Source: Actinomycetota bacterium | GTDB taxonomy: Bacteria; Actinomycetota; Thermoleophilia; Solirubrobacterales; Solirubrobacteraceae | Direction of reading: 5' to 3' | NCBI GenBank assembly: GCA_005888335.1 | Contig: VAWY01000099.1 | Location: 1 to 55,535 of the forward strand | DNA length: 55,535 nt | In this document: one piece after another, positions 46,036 through 53,694 of the stretch | Numbering within the stretch: position 1 is the first letter of the stretch | Layout: each line of letters begins with the position of its first letter | Notes under the pieces: generated by a model | Seen by the model: the letters and a program-made list of their open reading frames with translations, nothing else | The model's database searches: none | What the model was told of the DNA's origin: nothing | Program-made: the position numbers and the translations under genes

Positions 46036-46944
46036 TCAGAGGTCCAGCCCGGGCGGGACCGCGCCGTCGTCGATCAGGGCGTAGATCTCGCCGGCGCGGC
46101 GGGGGTTCAGGAAGACGTGGCGCTGCCCGACGCTCGGCTTTTCGAGCAGCAGCCCGGACTTGACGAGCCGCTCGCCGACGTCGTCGGCCAGCGCCCGGTC
46201 GTTGCCCGCGAAGCCGCGCGCCAGGTGCGAGAACTCGGTGTGGTAGCCGCCCCACTTGCCCATGCCGGCGAGGCGCTGGAGGATCCGGCGGGCGACGCGC
46301 CGGGCGGGGTCCGGGTCGTCGTGCGGGCGGGTGGCCTGGTGCGCGTCGGGGCCGAGCGCGGCGAGGACCGCGTCCTCGTTGGCGTCGGCCGCGGCGGGGT
46401 CGGCGGGGTTGGCGCCCAGCGCGGCGAGGGCCTCGGCGATCCGCAGCGGATGGCGCGCGCCGATCGGGTCGCGCAGGTCGCCCGCCGCCGGCTCCAGGAC
46501 GGCGCCGGGGACGGCGAGCGCGCGGGCGCGCACGCGGTTGACGTCGGCGACGTACTCGTCGAAGGCCAGCGCCGCCAGCTCGGCGTCGTCGCCCGGAGCG
46601 CGCAGGAGGAGCCGGCCGCCCTCGAACGCCCCCGCGCTCAGCGGGCGCCCGCCGGCGACGACGAGCGCGCCGGCGAGCGCGGCGACCACCAGCCAGGCGC
46701 GTTCGTCGACCTTGTAGGGATCCGCGCGCAGCGAGGCCGGCACCGGCGCGACGGCCAGCAGGCCCGTGCCCGGGACGGCGGCGACCGCCACGGCGAGCGG
46801 GTCGCCGTAGCCCGAGCGGGGCTTGGCCAGCTCGGCGGCGCCACGGTCGAGCTCGCGCTCGAGCAGCGTCCGGAGCTGGCCGGCGCGCTCGCGCGGCGCC
46901 GCGGCGCCGCCGGCGTCGGCGAGCGCGTCGGCGAAGGCGGACAT
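46036..46944 (-). CDS. Hypothetical protein with winged-helix-like C-terminus
   Basis: 302 residues, Ala/Arg-rich, no signal or membrane helix. The first 90 residues are helical then beta-rich (PLAVAVAAVPGTGLLAVAPVPASL). The C-terminal 90 residues (RRILQRLAGMGKWGGYHTEFSHLARGF ... LVKSGLLLEKPSVGQRHVFLNPRRAGEIYALID) read like a winged helix with a beta-wing, hinting at DNA or protein binding. No family recognised. The ATG follows TAGCTT by 7 nt; the TAG of that box belongs to the end of element C. Confidence 0.72.
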   Translation of the reverse strand: MSAFADALADAGGAAAPRERAGQLRTLLERELDRGAAELAKPRSGYGDPLAVAVAAVPGTGLLAVAPVPASLRADPYKVDERAWLVVAALAGALVVAGGRPLSAGAFEGGRLLLRAPGDDAELAALAFDEYVADVNRVRARALAVPGAVLEPAAGDLRDPIGARHPLRIAEALAALGANPADPAAADANEDAVLAALGPDAHQATRPHDDPDPARRVARRILQRLAGMGKWGGYHTEFSHLARGFAGNDRALADDVGERLVKSGLLLEKPSVGQRHVFLNPRRAGEIYALIDDGAVPPGLDL

Positions 46945-46951
46945 GCCAACG

Positions 46952-46957
46952 AAGCTA
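46952..46957 (-). promoter_or_regulatory. -10-like TAGCTT partly formed by the end of element C
   Basis: TAGCTT, 7-nt spacer, ATG 46944 on the minus strand. The first three bases are the terminal CTAG of the palindromic element, so any -35 region lies inside the element. Confidence 0.5.
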
Positions 46958-47122
46958 GTGCTGCGTCAGGTGACGTTCGCCCCGTCGCCGGCGGAGCGAT
47001 CGTCGTGGCTGGCGTCGACCGTCATCCGAAGGTGTGGCCCAGCCACATCGAGGATCGACGGGTGGCGCCAGGCGCGGCGAGCGCCCGCCGAACGGGGCGA
47101 ACGTTGCCTGACGCGGCACTGG
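46955..47122 (+). mobile_element. 168-bp palindromic MITE-like element, copy C
   Basis: Same orientation as copy B and differing from it by eye at two positions near the right end, where CTAG has become CTGG. Terminal repeats CTAGTGCTGCGTCAGG and complement; central hairpin TGTGGC-CCA-GCCACA at 47033-47047. It occupies most of the divergent region between the genes starting at 46944 and 47185. Confidence 0.85.
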
Positions 47123-47184
47123 TCGGGTCGTCCGTACGTCAGGAAGCCGGTCCGTCCGGCGACCCGCTTAGCGTGACCGGGCTC

Positions 47185-48465
47185 ATGGAAGCTGCCATCC
47201 CCCTCTTCGCGTCCACCTCGGTGCGCGTTCTCGGCGACCGCCTGCTGGTCGACGGGCTCGTCGTCGACGACGAGTGCGCGGTCCGGCTCGCCCGCGAGGC
47301 CGAGGACCCCGCGCGCGTCGTGCGCGACGCCGTGGAGATCGGCGCGCGCGTGCTCGACCGCGAAGGCACCGCCGGGCAGGTTGATTTCGTGCGCGGGGAG
47401 CTGGAGAAGGTCGAGGCCGCCTTCACCGAGCAGGCGCGGCGCGTCTACGAGGGGCTGGACACGAAGTTCGAGCAGATCCTCGGGGCCGAGAACGGCCACC
47501 TCGCGCGCGAGCTGCAGCGCCACTTCTCCGATCAGAGCTCGACGGCGGTACACCACCGGATGAAGGCGGTTGTCGAGGAGGTCATGGTGCGCTCGCGCGA
47601 CGAGCTGCGCCGACAGTTCGCCGCTGACGACCCGTCGAACCCGCTCGCGGGCTTCCAGCGCCAGTCGATCGCCGTCATGCGCCAGGCCTTCGAGCAGCAG
47701 TCGGCGCACCTGCGCGCGATGGAGGAGCGGATGGCCGCACTCCAGGCCGAGCTCGCGCGCGAGCGCGCCGAGAAGCAGGGCGCAGTCGAGCTCCAGGCCG
47801 AACGCGAGCGCGGCACGGCGAAGGGCCGGTCGTTCGAGGAAGCGGTCGTCGAGGCCCTCGAAGAGATCGCGGCCGCGCGCGGCGACGTATGCGACGGGGT
47901 CGGCGACGTTCGCGGCGCAGGAGGCAAGAAGGGCGACGTCGTCGTCGCGATCGACGCGTGCGCCGGGCCGCCGCGCGGGCGGATCGTCTTCGAGGCCAAG
48001 GACTCCGGGCTGTCGCGCAAGAAGGCGCTGTCGGACCTCGACGCGGCGCTCGAGCAACGCGACGCCGACTACGCGGTGTTCGTCGTCCCCGCGGAGGACG
48101 AGCTGCCGGCCAAGACACGGGCGCTGCACGAGTACAACGGCGACAAGATGTTCGTCACGTACGACCCCGAGGAGGGGTCGAAGCTCGCGCTCGAGGTCGC
48201 CTACGGGCTTGCGCGGGCGCGGGTCCTGATGGCGCGCAACGACGCCTCCGGGCTCGACGTCGCGGCGCTGCGGGCGGAGGTCGAGCGAGCGAGCATGGCG
48301 ATGGAGGACGTGCGGCGGATCAAGTCCCAGCTCACGAGCGCGACGAGCGGGATCGAGCAGGCGCGATCGATCCTCGAGGCCATGGCCGCGGGTGTGCGCG
48401 GCCACTTGGAGCAGCTCGACGCGCTGCTGACGCCCGCGGTCGAGGACGGGACCCAAGGCGCGTAG
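47185..48465 (+). CDS. Coiled-coil protein with PD-(D/E)XK nuclease-like domain
   Basis: 426 residues. The N-terminal third is helical, residues about 170-215 form a coiled coil (RMAALQAELARERAEKQGAV), then a nuclease-like domain: Glu218/219 in RSFEEAVVEAL, Asp251 in KKGDVVVAID, Glu270-Ala-Lys272 in IVFEAKD, followed by LDAALEQRDADYAVFVV. This is the alpha-beta-beta-beta-alpha order of PD-(D/E)XK enzymes, as in the coiled-coil DUF2130 group, with the active-site set complete. A C-terminal helical bundle follows. DNA cleavage or anti-phage activity is possible but unproven. TAGCGT lies 10 nt before the ATG. Confidence 0.75.
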   Translation: MEAAIPLFASTSVRVLGDRLLVDGLVVDDECAVRLAREAEDPARVVRDAVEIGARVLDREGTAGQVDFVRGELEKVEAAFTEQARRVYEGLDTKFEQILGAENGHLARELQRHFSDQSSTAVHHRMKAVVEEVMVRSRDELRRQFAADDPSNPLAGFQRQSIAVMRQAFEQQSAHLRAMEERMAALQAELARERAEKQGAVELQAERERGTAKGRSFEEAVVEALEEIAAARGDVCDGVGDVRGAGGKKGDVVVAIDACAGPPRGRIVFEAKDSGLSRKKALSDLDAALEQRDADYAVFVVPAEDELPAKTRALHEYNGDKMFVTYDPEEGSKLALEVAYGLARARVLMARNDASGLDVAALRAEVERASMAMEDVRRIKSQLTSATSGIEQARSILEAMAAGVRGHLEQLDALLTPAVEDGTQGA

Positions 48466-48468
48466 GCT
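48463..48468 (+). promoter_or_regulatory. -10-like TAGGCT, 7 nt before acylphosphatase ATG
   Basis: TAGGCT, spacer GCGCGCC, ATG 48476. It overlaps the TAG stop of the preceding gene (48463-48465). Confidence 0.45.
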
Positions 48469-48475
48469 GCGCGCC

Positions 48476-48745
48476 ATGGCGGTCCGGCGCCGCATCGTCG
48501 TCCGCGGGCGCGTGCAGGGCGTGTTCTTCCGCGACACGACCCGGCGCCGCGCGGAGTCGCTGGGCGTCGCCGGCTGGGCCACCAACCGCGCGGACGGGAC
48601 GGTCGAGGTCGTCGCCGAGGGCGAGCCCGACGCCGTCGAGCGCCTCGTCGACTTCCTGCGCGAGGGGCCGCGCCGCGCCGACGTCGACGACGTGGACGTC
48701 AGCGAGGAGCAGCCCGAGGGGCTCAGCGGCTTCGACATCCGCTAA
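48476..48745 (+). CDS. acyP: Acylphosphatase
   Basis: 89 residues, the family size. GRVQGVFFRDTTRRRA contains the phosphate-binding loop and catalytic Arg; ATNRADGTVEVVAEG contains the catalytic Asn. It hydrolyses carboxyl-phosphate mixed anhydrides such as acetyl phosphate or 1,3-bisphosphoglycerate. It starts 10 bp after the nuclease-like gene and is convergent with the macro-domain gene. Confidence 0.94.
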   Translation: MAVRRRIVVRGRVQGVFFRDTTRRRAESLGVAGWATNRADGTVEVVAEGEPDAVERLVDFLREGPRRADVDDVDVSEEQPEGLSGFDIR

Positions 48746-48757
48746 CTGCGCGAGGGC

Positions 48758-49267
48758 TCAGCTCGACGCCGCCGCGAGCGCCCGCTCGAACGCCTCGCGG
48801 GCGGCGTCGCCGCGGACCGCGAAGACCACGCGCTCCAGGCGCGAGCCGCAAGCGAGGTGGCGCTGGACCTCGTCGACCTCGATCTCGGCGGCCTGGTCGA
48901 GCGGGAACCCGCCGACGCCGGTGCCGAAGGCGACGAGCGCGAGCGACCGGGCGCCGAGCTCGTCGGCCTTCCACAGCGTCGCCGCCGTGGCGCGGCGGAT
49001 GATGTCCGCCGAGGTCGGGCCGCCGAGCTGCATCGTCGCCGCGTGGATGACCCAGCGTGCGGGCAGGTCGCCGCCGGTCGTCTCGACCGCGCCGCCGAGG
49101 TCGATCGGTGCCTTGGCCGCGCTCTCGCGCTGGAGCGCCTCCCCTGCGGCGCGGGCGATGGCGCCGGCCACCCCGCCGCCGTGCAGCAGGCGGGTGTTCG
49201 CGGCGTTGGCGATCGCGTCGACCTCGAGCGTCGTGATGTCCGTGTCGAGGACCTCGACGTCAGCCAT
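48758..49267 (-). CDS. Macro-domain protein (ADP-ribose binding/deacetylase type)
   Basis: 169 residues. VDAIANAANTRLLHGGGVAGAIARAAG is the ADP-ribose-binding loop with the conserved Asn pair; IHAATMQLGG and LVAFGTGVGGFPLDQAA complete the macro fold. Related enzymes remove O-acetyl-ADP-ribose or mono-ADP-ribose from proteins. The ATG overlaps the end of the DUF2255-like gene by 8 bp, so the two are co-translated. Confidence 0.9.
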   Translation of the reverse strand: MADVEVLDTDITTLEVDAIANAANTRLLHGGGVAGAIARAAGEALQRESAAKAPIDLGGAVETTGGDLPARWVIHAATMQLGGPTSADIIRRATAATLWKADELGARSLALVAFGTGVGGFPLDQAAEIEVDEVQRHLACGSRLERVVFAVRGDAAREAFERALAAASS

Positions 49268-49646
49268 CCGCCGGCTCCAGTCGCATCGTGGTGGCGACGA
49301 CCGGCGGCGTGACCATCGCCTCGGTCGGCCCCGGCGCGTGGCGCCCGTACTTGACGTGGTAGGCGGCGGAGATCTTCTCGTCGAGCTCGGCGCCGCCGTC
49401 CGGGACCGCACGCACGGCGAGCGCCTCGCCCTCGACCCCCAGCTCCGCGCGCCCGTCGGCCTTGGCGCGGCGGTACCACCGGCCGCGCTCGCCGGCGTAC
49501 GAGCGCACGTACGGCACGTGGTCGACGACGACAACCCAGATCGGTCGCGACGACATCGAGCCGTCGCCGCGCGGCGTGCGCATCTCGATCTCGTCCGCCT
49601 CGGTGAGCAGCACCAGCATCCGGTGGTCGAAGCGCTCTGCCGCCAT
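49260..49646 (-). CDS. DUF2255-like small protein
   Basis: 128 residues. The signature RPIWVVVVDHVPYVRSYAGERGRWYRRAKADGRAEL strongly resembles DUF2255 (split-barrel, flavin-reductase/nitroreductase-like fold), whose function is not established. The ATG at 49646 lies head-to-head with the enoyl-CoA hydratase start, only about 20 bp away. The stop overlaps the macro-domain gene start. Confidence 0.75.
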   Translation of the reverse strand: MAAERFDHRMLVLLTEADEIEMRTPRGDGSMSSRPIWVVVVDHVPYVRSYAGERGRWYRRAKADGRAELGVEGEALAVRAVPDGGAELDEKISAAYHVKYGRHAPGPTEAMVTPPVVATTMRLEPADG

Positions 49647-49665
49647 GACCGCGAAGCTACCGCGC

Positions 49666-50364
49666 ATGCTCCTGCGAGTCGACCGCCCCGCCGACGGCGT
49701 CGCCGTTCTGACCCTCGACCGCCCCGAGAAGCGCAACGCGCTCTCGCTCGACTTGCGGGTCGAGCTGGCCGAGGCGCTCGACGCGCTGGCGGCCGACGAG
49801 GACGTCCGCTGCGTCGTCGTCACCGGAGCGGGCACCGCCTTCTGCGCGGGGATGGATGTCACCCAGTTCGGCGGCGACCGCGCCCACAAGGAGCGGATCG
49901 TCCAGACGAGCACGCGGCTGTTCGACCGCCTGGCCCGGGCGCCGCTGCCGATCGTCGCCGCCGTCAACGGCCCGGCCCTGGCCGGCGGCTTCGCCCTGGC
50001 GCTGCTGTGCGACGTGCGCGTCGCCTCGACCACGGCGACGTTCGGCTTCCCCGAGATCGGCCGCTACATCCCGCCGAGCTACGCCGCGGCGGCGGCCGCG
50101 CTCCCCGAGGCGCTCGCCCGCCGGCTCTCGCTGACCGGGGAGATCCTCGACGCCGAGCGCGCGCTCGCCCTCGGCGTCGTCAGCGAGGTGTACGAGCCGG
50201 ATGCGCTCGGCCCTGCGGCCGTCGCGCTGGCCGCGCGGATCGCCGCGGCGCCCGGGCACGTGACCCGCGAGGTCAAGCGCCGCGTGCTCCTCGGCGGCGA
50301 GCAGACCTGGCTGGCGCTGCTCGCCGACGAGGGCCGGGTCCTGCGCGAGGCGCTCCTCGGTTAG
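49666..50364 (+). CDS. Enoyl-CoA hydratase/isomerase (crotonase) family protein
   Basis: 232 residues, shorter than typical ECH (about 260). Oxyanion-hole segments AFCAGMDVTQFGG and NGPALAGGFALALLCDVRVA are present. The hydratase Glu in the GGGxELA position is Ala here (AGGFALAL), whereas the second Glu is kept in GFPEIG, so it may be an isomerase or other crotonase rather than a hydratase. ATG 49645 is an alternative start but would overlap the divergent gene. Its last bases overlap the convergent CARDB gene. Confidence 0.82.
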   Translation: MLLRVDRPADGVAVLTLDRPEKRNALSLDLRVELAEALDALAADEDVRCVVVTGAGTAFCAGMDVTQFGGDRAHKERIVQTSTRLFDRLARAPLPIVAAVNGPALAGGFALALLCDVRVASTTATFGFPEIGRYIPPSYAAAAAALPEALARRLSLTGEILDAERALALGVVSEVYEPDALGPAAVALAARIAAAPGHVTREVKRRVLLGGEQTWLALLADEGRVLREALLG

Positions 50365-52325
50365 AAGGTCGCCTGCGCCTCGTTGTTGTCGTCGTGGTAC
50401 TCGACGAGCGAGTTCGGGCCGTCGGCGGCGACGCGCACCGAGAGCCCCGAGCAGGGCACAGGCACAGTGGTCTGCTGGCCGCGCGCCTCGCCGGCGGCGA
50501 TGCTCTCCGCCGGGACCTCCTGGTCGCCGGCGGGCGTGTGGACCGTCGTCCGCGACGGCGGCGCCTCGGCCGAGCCGCGGTTCTCGACAGCCCAGGTCAG
50601 CGTGCACGAGCCGCCCGACTCGCTCGCCGCGAGGTCGCGGACGGCGAGGTCGGGCAGGCCGCCGCCCGGCTGGGGGCCGCCCTGCTGCGGACCGGCCTGA
50701 GGGCCGCCCTGCTGCTGCGGCACCGTGCAGCCGGGGAAGCAGACCCAGAGCATCTGCACCGCGCGATCCATCCCGCCCGGCCGCGGCTCGTCGGTCGCCA
50801 TCAGGGGGAGGCTGACGAGCTTGCCGGTGGGGTCGATGCCGTGAGAGCGCAGGCACGAGCCGAGGTCGAGCGTGAAGCCGAGCGTGCGGTCGCGGCTCGG
50901 GGCGGCGTCGTCGCTGGTGTCCTGCAGCGGCATGAGCGAGTTGAAGAAGCTGTCGCGCGTCGCGCCGGCGGCGCGCAGTGTCCCCGACAGGTTCGAGTAG
51001 GCGCCGGCGCCGCAGCCGATCTCTTCGTTGGAGCCGCCGTCGACGTGCGGCGTCATGCCGTAGTGCAGGTGGCCCATGTCGCGCAGCCCGTCCTCGCCCG
51101 GGAGCGCGGCGCGCTGCGGGCGCCAGAAGCTCAGGTCGACCTTGTCGCCGTCGAGCATGATCGGGTTGCTGCGGTTGCCGAGCGTCGCGTCGGTCGCCGG
51201 GTAGGAGATCTTCTGGCCCTGCGCCGTGGCGACCGCGGGGGTGGTGACGAAGTACAGCGTCAGCGCGGTCGGCTCGACCACGTCGCCACGGTCGGTCCGG
51301 AAGTGCACCTGGAAGGTGTCGCCCGGCGCGATGTCCGCGGTGGTCACGTTCGGGCGGATGGCCATCGCCCAGGCGTCCTGACCGTGCATCACGCCCGGCA
51401 CGAGCGGGACGTCGGGCAGCTTGTCGCCGTCGGCGTCGATGCTCGTCCACGGCGTGCCGACCCGGTCGGCGAGGGAGTTGTTCGACGAGGAGACGATCCC
51501 CGTCCCGGCCCCGGCGCGGCAGTAGGCAAGCCCGAGGCAGTCGACGTCGACCGAGTTGAGCTTCGCGCCGTTGGCCTGGTGGCCGTCGAGGAAGAAGTTG
51601 AGGACGAGGTAGTCGTGGACGAAGCGGTCGATCGCGCCCGCGTCGACGCCCGCGGCGTTGGCGTTCAGCGAGTTGCCCATGAGGGTGTAGACCTCGCTGA
51701 ACAGGCCGGCGCCCGCGCTGCGCGAGCCGCCGTCGACGGCGTCGACCTTGCCGTTGCCGTCGTCGTCGGCGTCCAGCGCGCTCGGGATGCCGTCGGCGTC
51801 CGGGTCGGCGCCCGCGTCGGCGGCCGGTCCGCCGGCGGCGGCGATGCGGGCGCGCGGGTGCGCGCCCTTGACCGCGACGAGGCCCAGGCGCCCGGCGCCG
51901 AGCGGCTTGCCGTGGGCGTCAGCCTGCGCGGCGCCCGAGCGGCGGACCGCCGGCTTCGGCGCCTTCGCCGTCGCGTAGCCGGCGCCGAGCTTGACGCGGC
52001 CGAGCGCGCCCGCGCGGCCGGAGAGCGCGGTGAAGACGCGGCCTCGCCCGGCGCGGCCGAGGACGACGGGGCCGAAGTAGCGCCCGCTCGGCTTGAGCAG
52101 CTGGAGCGTGGCGCCGCGCGCGCCGCGGCCGAGCGGCAGCCGGAACGCGCCGTTCGCGGCGAGGCGGACGGTCGAGGACTGGCCGGACGCGGGCAGGAGG
52201 ACGAGCGTCCAGCCGCTCGCCCCGGCGACCGTCCCCGTGACGGCGGGCGCGGCGGCGTGCGCCGGCGCGGCGGCGAGCAGCGATCCGGCGGTGAGCAGGG
52301 CAACGAGGTGACGACGGGCGATCAT
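50361..52325 (-). CDS. Large secreted protein with Ca-binding DxDxDG repeats and CARDB domain
   Basis: 654 residues from ATG 52325 (ATG 52361 would add a basic 12-residue extension). Sec signal peptide cleaving near APAHA. A carboxypeptidase-regulatory-like beta domain comes first, then DPDADGIPSALDADDDGNGK, thrombospondin-3/dockerin-like calcium repeats. A large middle domain of unknown type has MGHLHYGMTPH and several cysteines. A Gln/Gly/Pro linker (about residues 530-550) leads to a C-terminal CARDB adhesion-like domain (LPDLAVRDLAASE ... EYHDDNNEA). Probably a surface or secreted adhesive or enzyme-like protein. Confidence 0.75.
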   Translation of the reverse strand: MIARRHLVALLTAGSLLAAAPAHAAAPAVTGTVAGASGWTLVLLPASGQSSTVRLAANGAFRLPLGRGARGATLQLLKPSGRYFGPVVLGRAGRGRVFTALSGRAGALGRVKLGAGYATAKAPKPAVRRSGAAQADAHGKPLGAGRLGLVAVKGAHPRARIAAAGGPAADAGADPDADGIPSALDADDDGNGKVDAVDGGSRSAGAGLFSEVYTLMGNSLNANAAGVDAGAIDRFVHDYLVLNFFLDGHQANGAKLNSVDVDCLGLAYCRAGAGTGIVSSSNNSLADRVGTPWTSIDADGDKLPDVPLVPGVMHGQDAWAMAIRPNVTTADIAPGDTFQVHFRTDRGDVVEPTALTLYFVTTPAVATAQGQKISYPATDATLGNRSNPIMLDGDKVDLSFWRPQRAALPGEDGLRDMGHLHYGMTPHVDGGSNEEIGCGAGAYSNLSGTLRAAGATRDSFFNSLMPLQDTSDDAAPSRDRTLGFTLDLGSCLRSHGIDPTGKLVSLPLMATDEPRPGGMDRAVQMLWVCFPGCTVPQQQGGPQAGPQQGGPQPGGGLPDLAVRDLAASESGGSCTLTWAVENRGSAEAPPSRTTVHTPAGDQEVPAESIAAGEARGQQTTVPVPCSGLSVRVAADGPNSLVEYHDDNNEAQATF

Positions 52326-52375
52326 GGCTCTGGTGATCGGCCGCCCGCGGCGGCGCTTCATCGTTCGGCCGCAAG

Positions 52376-52381
52376 TACCGT
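52376..52381 (+). promoter_or_regulatory. -10-like TACCGT, 9 nt before ATG 52391
   Basis: TACCGT, 9-nt spacer, ATG. On the other strand the same region leads to the secreted CARDB gene. Confidence 0.35.
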
Positions 52382-52390
52382 CGGGCGTCC

Positions 52391-53098
52391 ATGGCCGTCC
52401 GCGTCGCAGCCGACGGGACCGGGCGCACGCTGCTCGTGGGCGGGCTCGAGGCCTCGCACGTCGACGTCGCCGACCCGGCACGGCTGGCGTTCCCGTACAT
52501 GCGGCGCATCGGCGACGTGCTCGACGTGCTGGCGCGCGCGGGGCGCCCCCTGCGCGCCCTGCACCTCGGCGGCGGGCTGGGGACGCTCGCCCGCTACCTC
52601 GCGGCGACGCGCCCGGGCTCGGCGTCCGAGCTCGTCGAGATCGACCCGCAGGTCGCGGCACTCGCCCGCGACGCGGGGCTGATCGTCGACGTGGCAGACG
52701 CCCGGGCCGCACTCGAGCGCCGCGCTCGGCGCACCTACGACGTCGTCATCGCCGACGTCTTCGACGGCCCGGTCGTGCCGCGCCACCTGACGACGCGCGA
52801 GCTCGTCGCCGACGTCCGCCGCGTCCTGCGCCCCGGCGGCGCGTACCTCGTCAACCTCATCGACGACCCGCCGCATCGCCTCGCCCGCCGCCAGGTCGCG
52901 ACGATCGCCGCCGCCTTCTCCGAGACGCTGCTGCTCGCCGAGCGACCGGTCCTCGCGAGCCGCCGGACCGGCAACCTCGTGGTCGCGGCCGCCGACCGGA
53001 CCCTGCCGGTGGCGAGGCTGCGCGCACGCTCGCAGGACGTCCTCGACCGCGAGGCGGTGGAGATCTGGTGCGAGGGCGCGCGGCCGCTGCGCGACTGA
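52391..53098 (+). CDS. Spermidine-synthase-like SAM-fold protein
   Basis: 235 residues. ALHLGGGLGTLARYLAATRPG (motif I, polyamine-synthase type GGG.G), LVEIDPQVAALAR with the acidic motif II, and DVVIADVFDGPVVPRHLTTREL as the catalytic-loop region. The N-terminal tetramerisation strand of true spermidine synthases is short. In actinobacteria such proteins are often annotated as spermidine synthase-like but may be methyltransferases; polyamine activity is not assured. Confidence 0.82.
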   Translation: MAVRVAADGTGRTLLVGGLEASHVDVADPARLAFPYMRRIGDVLDVLARAGRPLRALHLGGGLGTLARYLAATRPGSASELVEIDPQVAALARDAGLIVDVADARAALERRARRTYDVVIADVFDGPVVPRHLTTRELVADVRRVLRPGGAYLVNLIDDPPHRLARRQVATIAAAFSETLLLAERPVLASRRTGNLVVAAADRTLPVARLRARSQDVLDREAVEIWCEGARPLRD

Positions 53099-53128
53099 CC
53101 CGCCCGCGGCGCGGGAGCCGGCTGAGGA

Positions 53129-53195
53129 GCCGATCGCGGATGCCTCGGCGTCGGGCCGGCGAGGGATAGTGCTTCGCACAGACCTCGCCCGGCAC
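53129..53195. terminator. Long imperfect hairpin between convergent genes
   Basis: Arms GTCGGGCCGGCGAGG and CCTCGCCCGGCACGAC close on an inner hairpin GTGC-TTC-GCAC. It probably terminates both the spermidine-synthase-like gene and the convergent coiled-coil gene. The small GTGC/GCAC inner hairpin recalls the central hairpin of the palindromic elements, but no other core sequence is shared. Confidence 0.5.
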
Positions 53196-53221
53196 GACCG
53201 GCGAGGCGCCGCGAGCGGCCC

Positions 53222-53686
53222 TCAGGCGACTTCCGCGGGCTCGTCCTTGCCCTGCAGGCGCCCGCGCCCGCGCTGGACGGCCGCGACGATCTTCGTCAGG
53301 TTGACCTCGAGGGTGTTGAGGATGTCGTCGGCGTAGTCCTCTGCGCCGAGGCGGATCTCGCGCTCGCGGGCCCGGGCGTCCTCGATGATGTCCTCGGCGG
53401 CCCGCTCGGCGGCCCTGGTGATCTCCTGGTCGGAGACCAGGCGCGTCTGGCGCTCGCGCGCCTCCTTGACGATGCGCTCGGCCTCGCGCTTGGCCTCGGC
53501 GAGCATCTCCTGACGCTCCTTGACGATCCAGCGCGCCTGCTTGATCTCCTCGGGGATCGTCGCGCGCATCTGGTCGAGGATGTCGTAGATCTCCTCCTTG
53601 TCCACGCGCACCTGGTCCGTCAGCGGGACCTGCTTGGCGTTGTGGACCAGATCGTCGAGCTTGTCGATGAGAACCAGGACGTCCAT
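53222..53686 (-). CDS. Coiled-coil protein (DivIVA-like/ATP-synthase-b-like)
   Basis: 154 residues, no signal or membrane helix. MDVLVLIDKLDDLVHNAKQVPLTDQVRVDKEEIYDILDQMR opens it, then a long heptad helix (AEAKREAERIVKEARERQTRLV ... AEDIIEDARAREREIRLGAEDYADDIL). This resembles the small coiled-coil proteins that follow coaD in many actinobacteria, sometimes described as DivIVA- or Wag31-like; a role in cell division or growth is an inference from position only. It starts 8 bp after the coaD stop. Confidence 0.8.
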   Translation of the reverse strand: MDVLVLIDKLDDLVHNAKQVPLTDQVRVDKEEIYDILDQMRATIPEEIKQARWIVKERQEMLAEAKREAERIVKEARERQTRLVSDQEITRAAERAAEDIIEDARAREREIRLGAEDYADDILNTLEVNLTKIVAAVQRGRGRLQGKDEPAEVA

Positions 53687-53694
53687 AGGCGGAT

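Noticed and set aside
47185..48465. A defined restriction-modification or anti-phage system
   Set aside because: Only one nuclease-like gene is present, with no methyltransferase, specificity subunit or known defence neighbours; kept as a possibility only.
47889..52682. 1597-residue plus-strand frame spanning several genes
   Set aside because: A stop-free shadow frame caused by high GC; it crosses acylphosphatase, macro-domain, crotonase and CARDB genes that have recognisable motifs in other frames or on the other strand.
53129..53195. Ninth member of the palindromic element family
   Set aside because: It has a small GTGC/GCAC inner hairpin, but no CTAG/TAA ends and none of the shared core sequence; more likely a bidirectional terminator.
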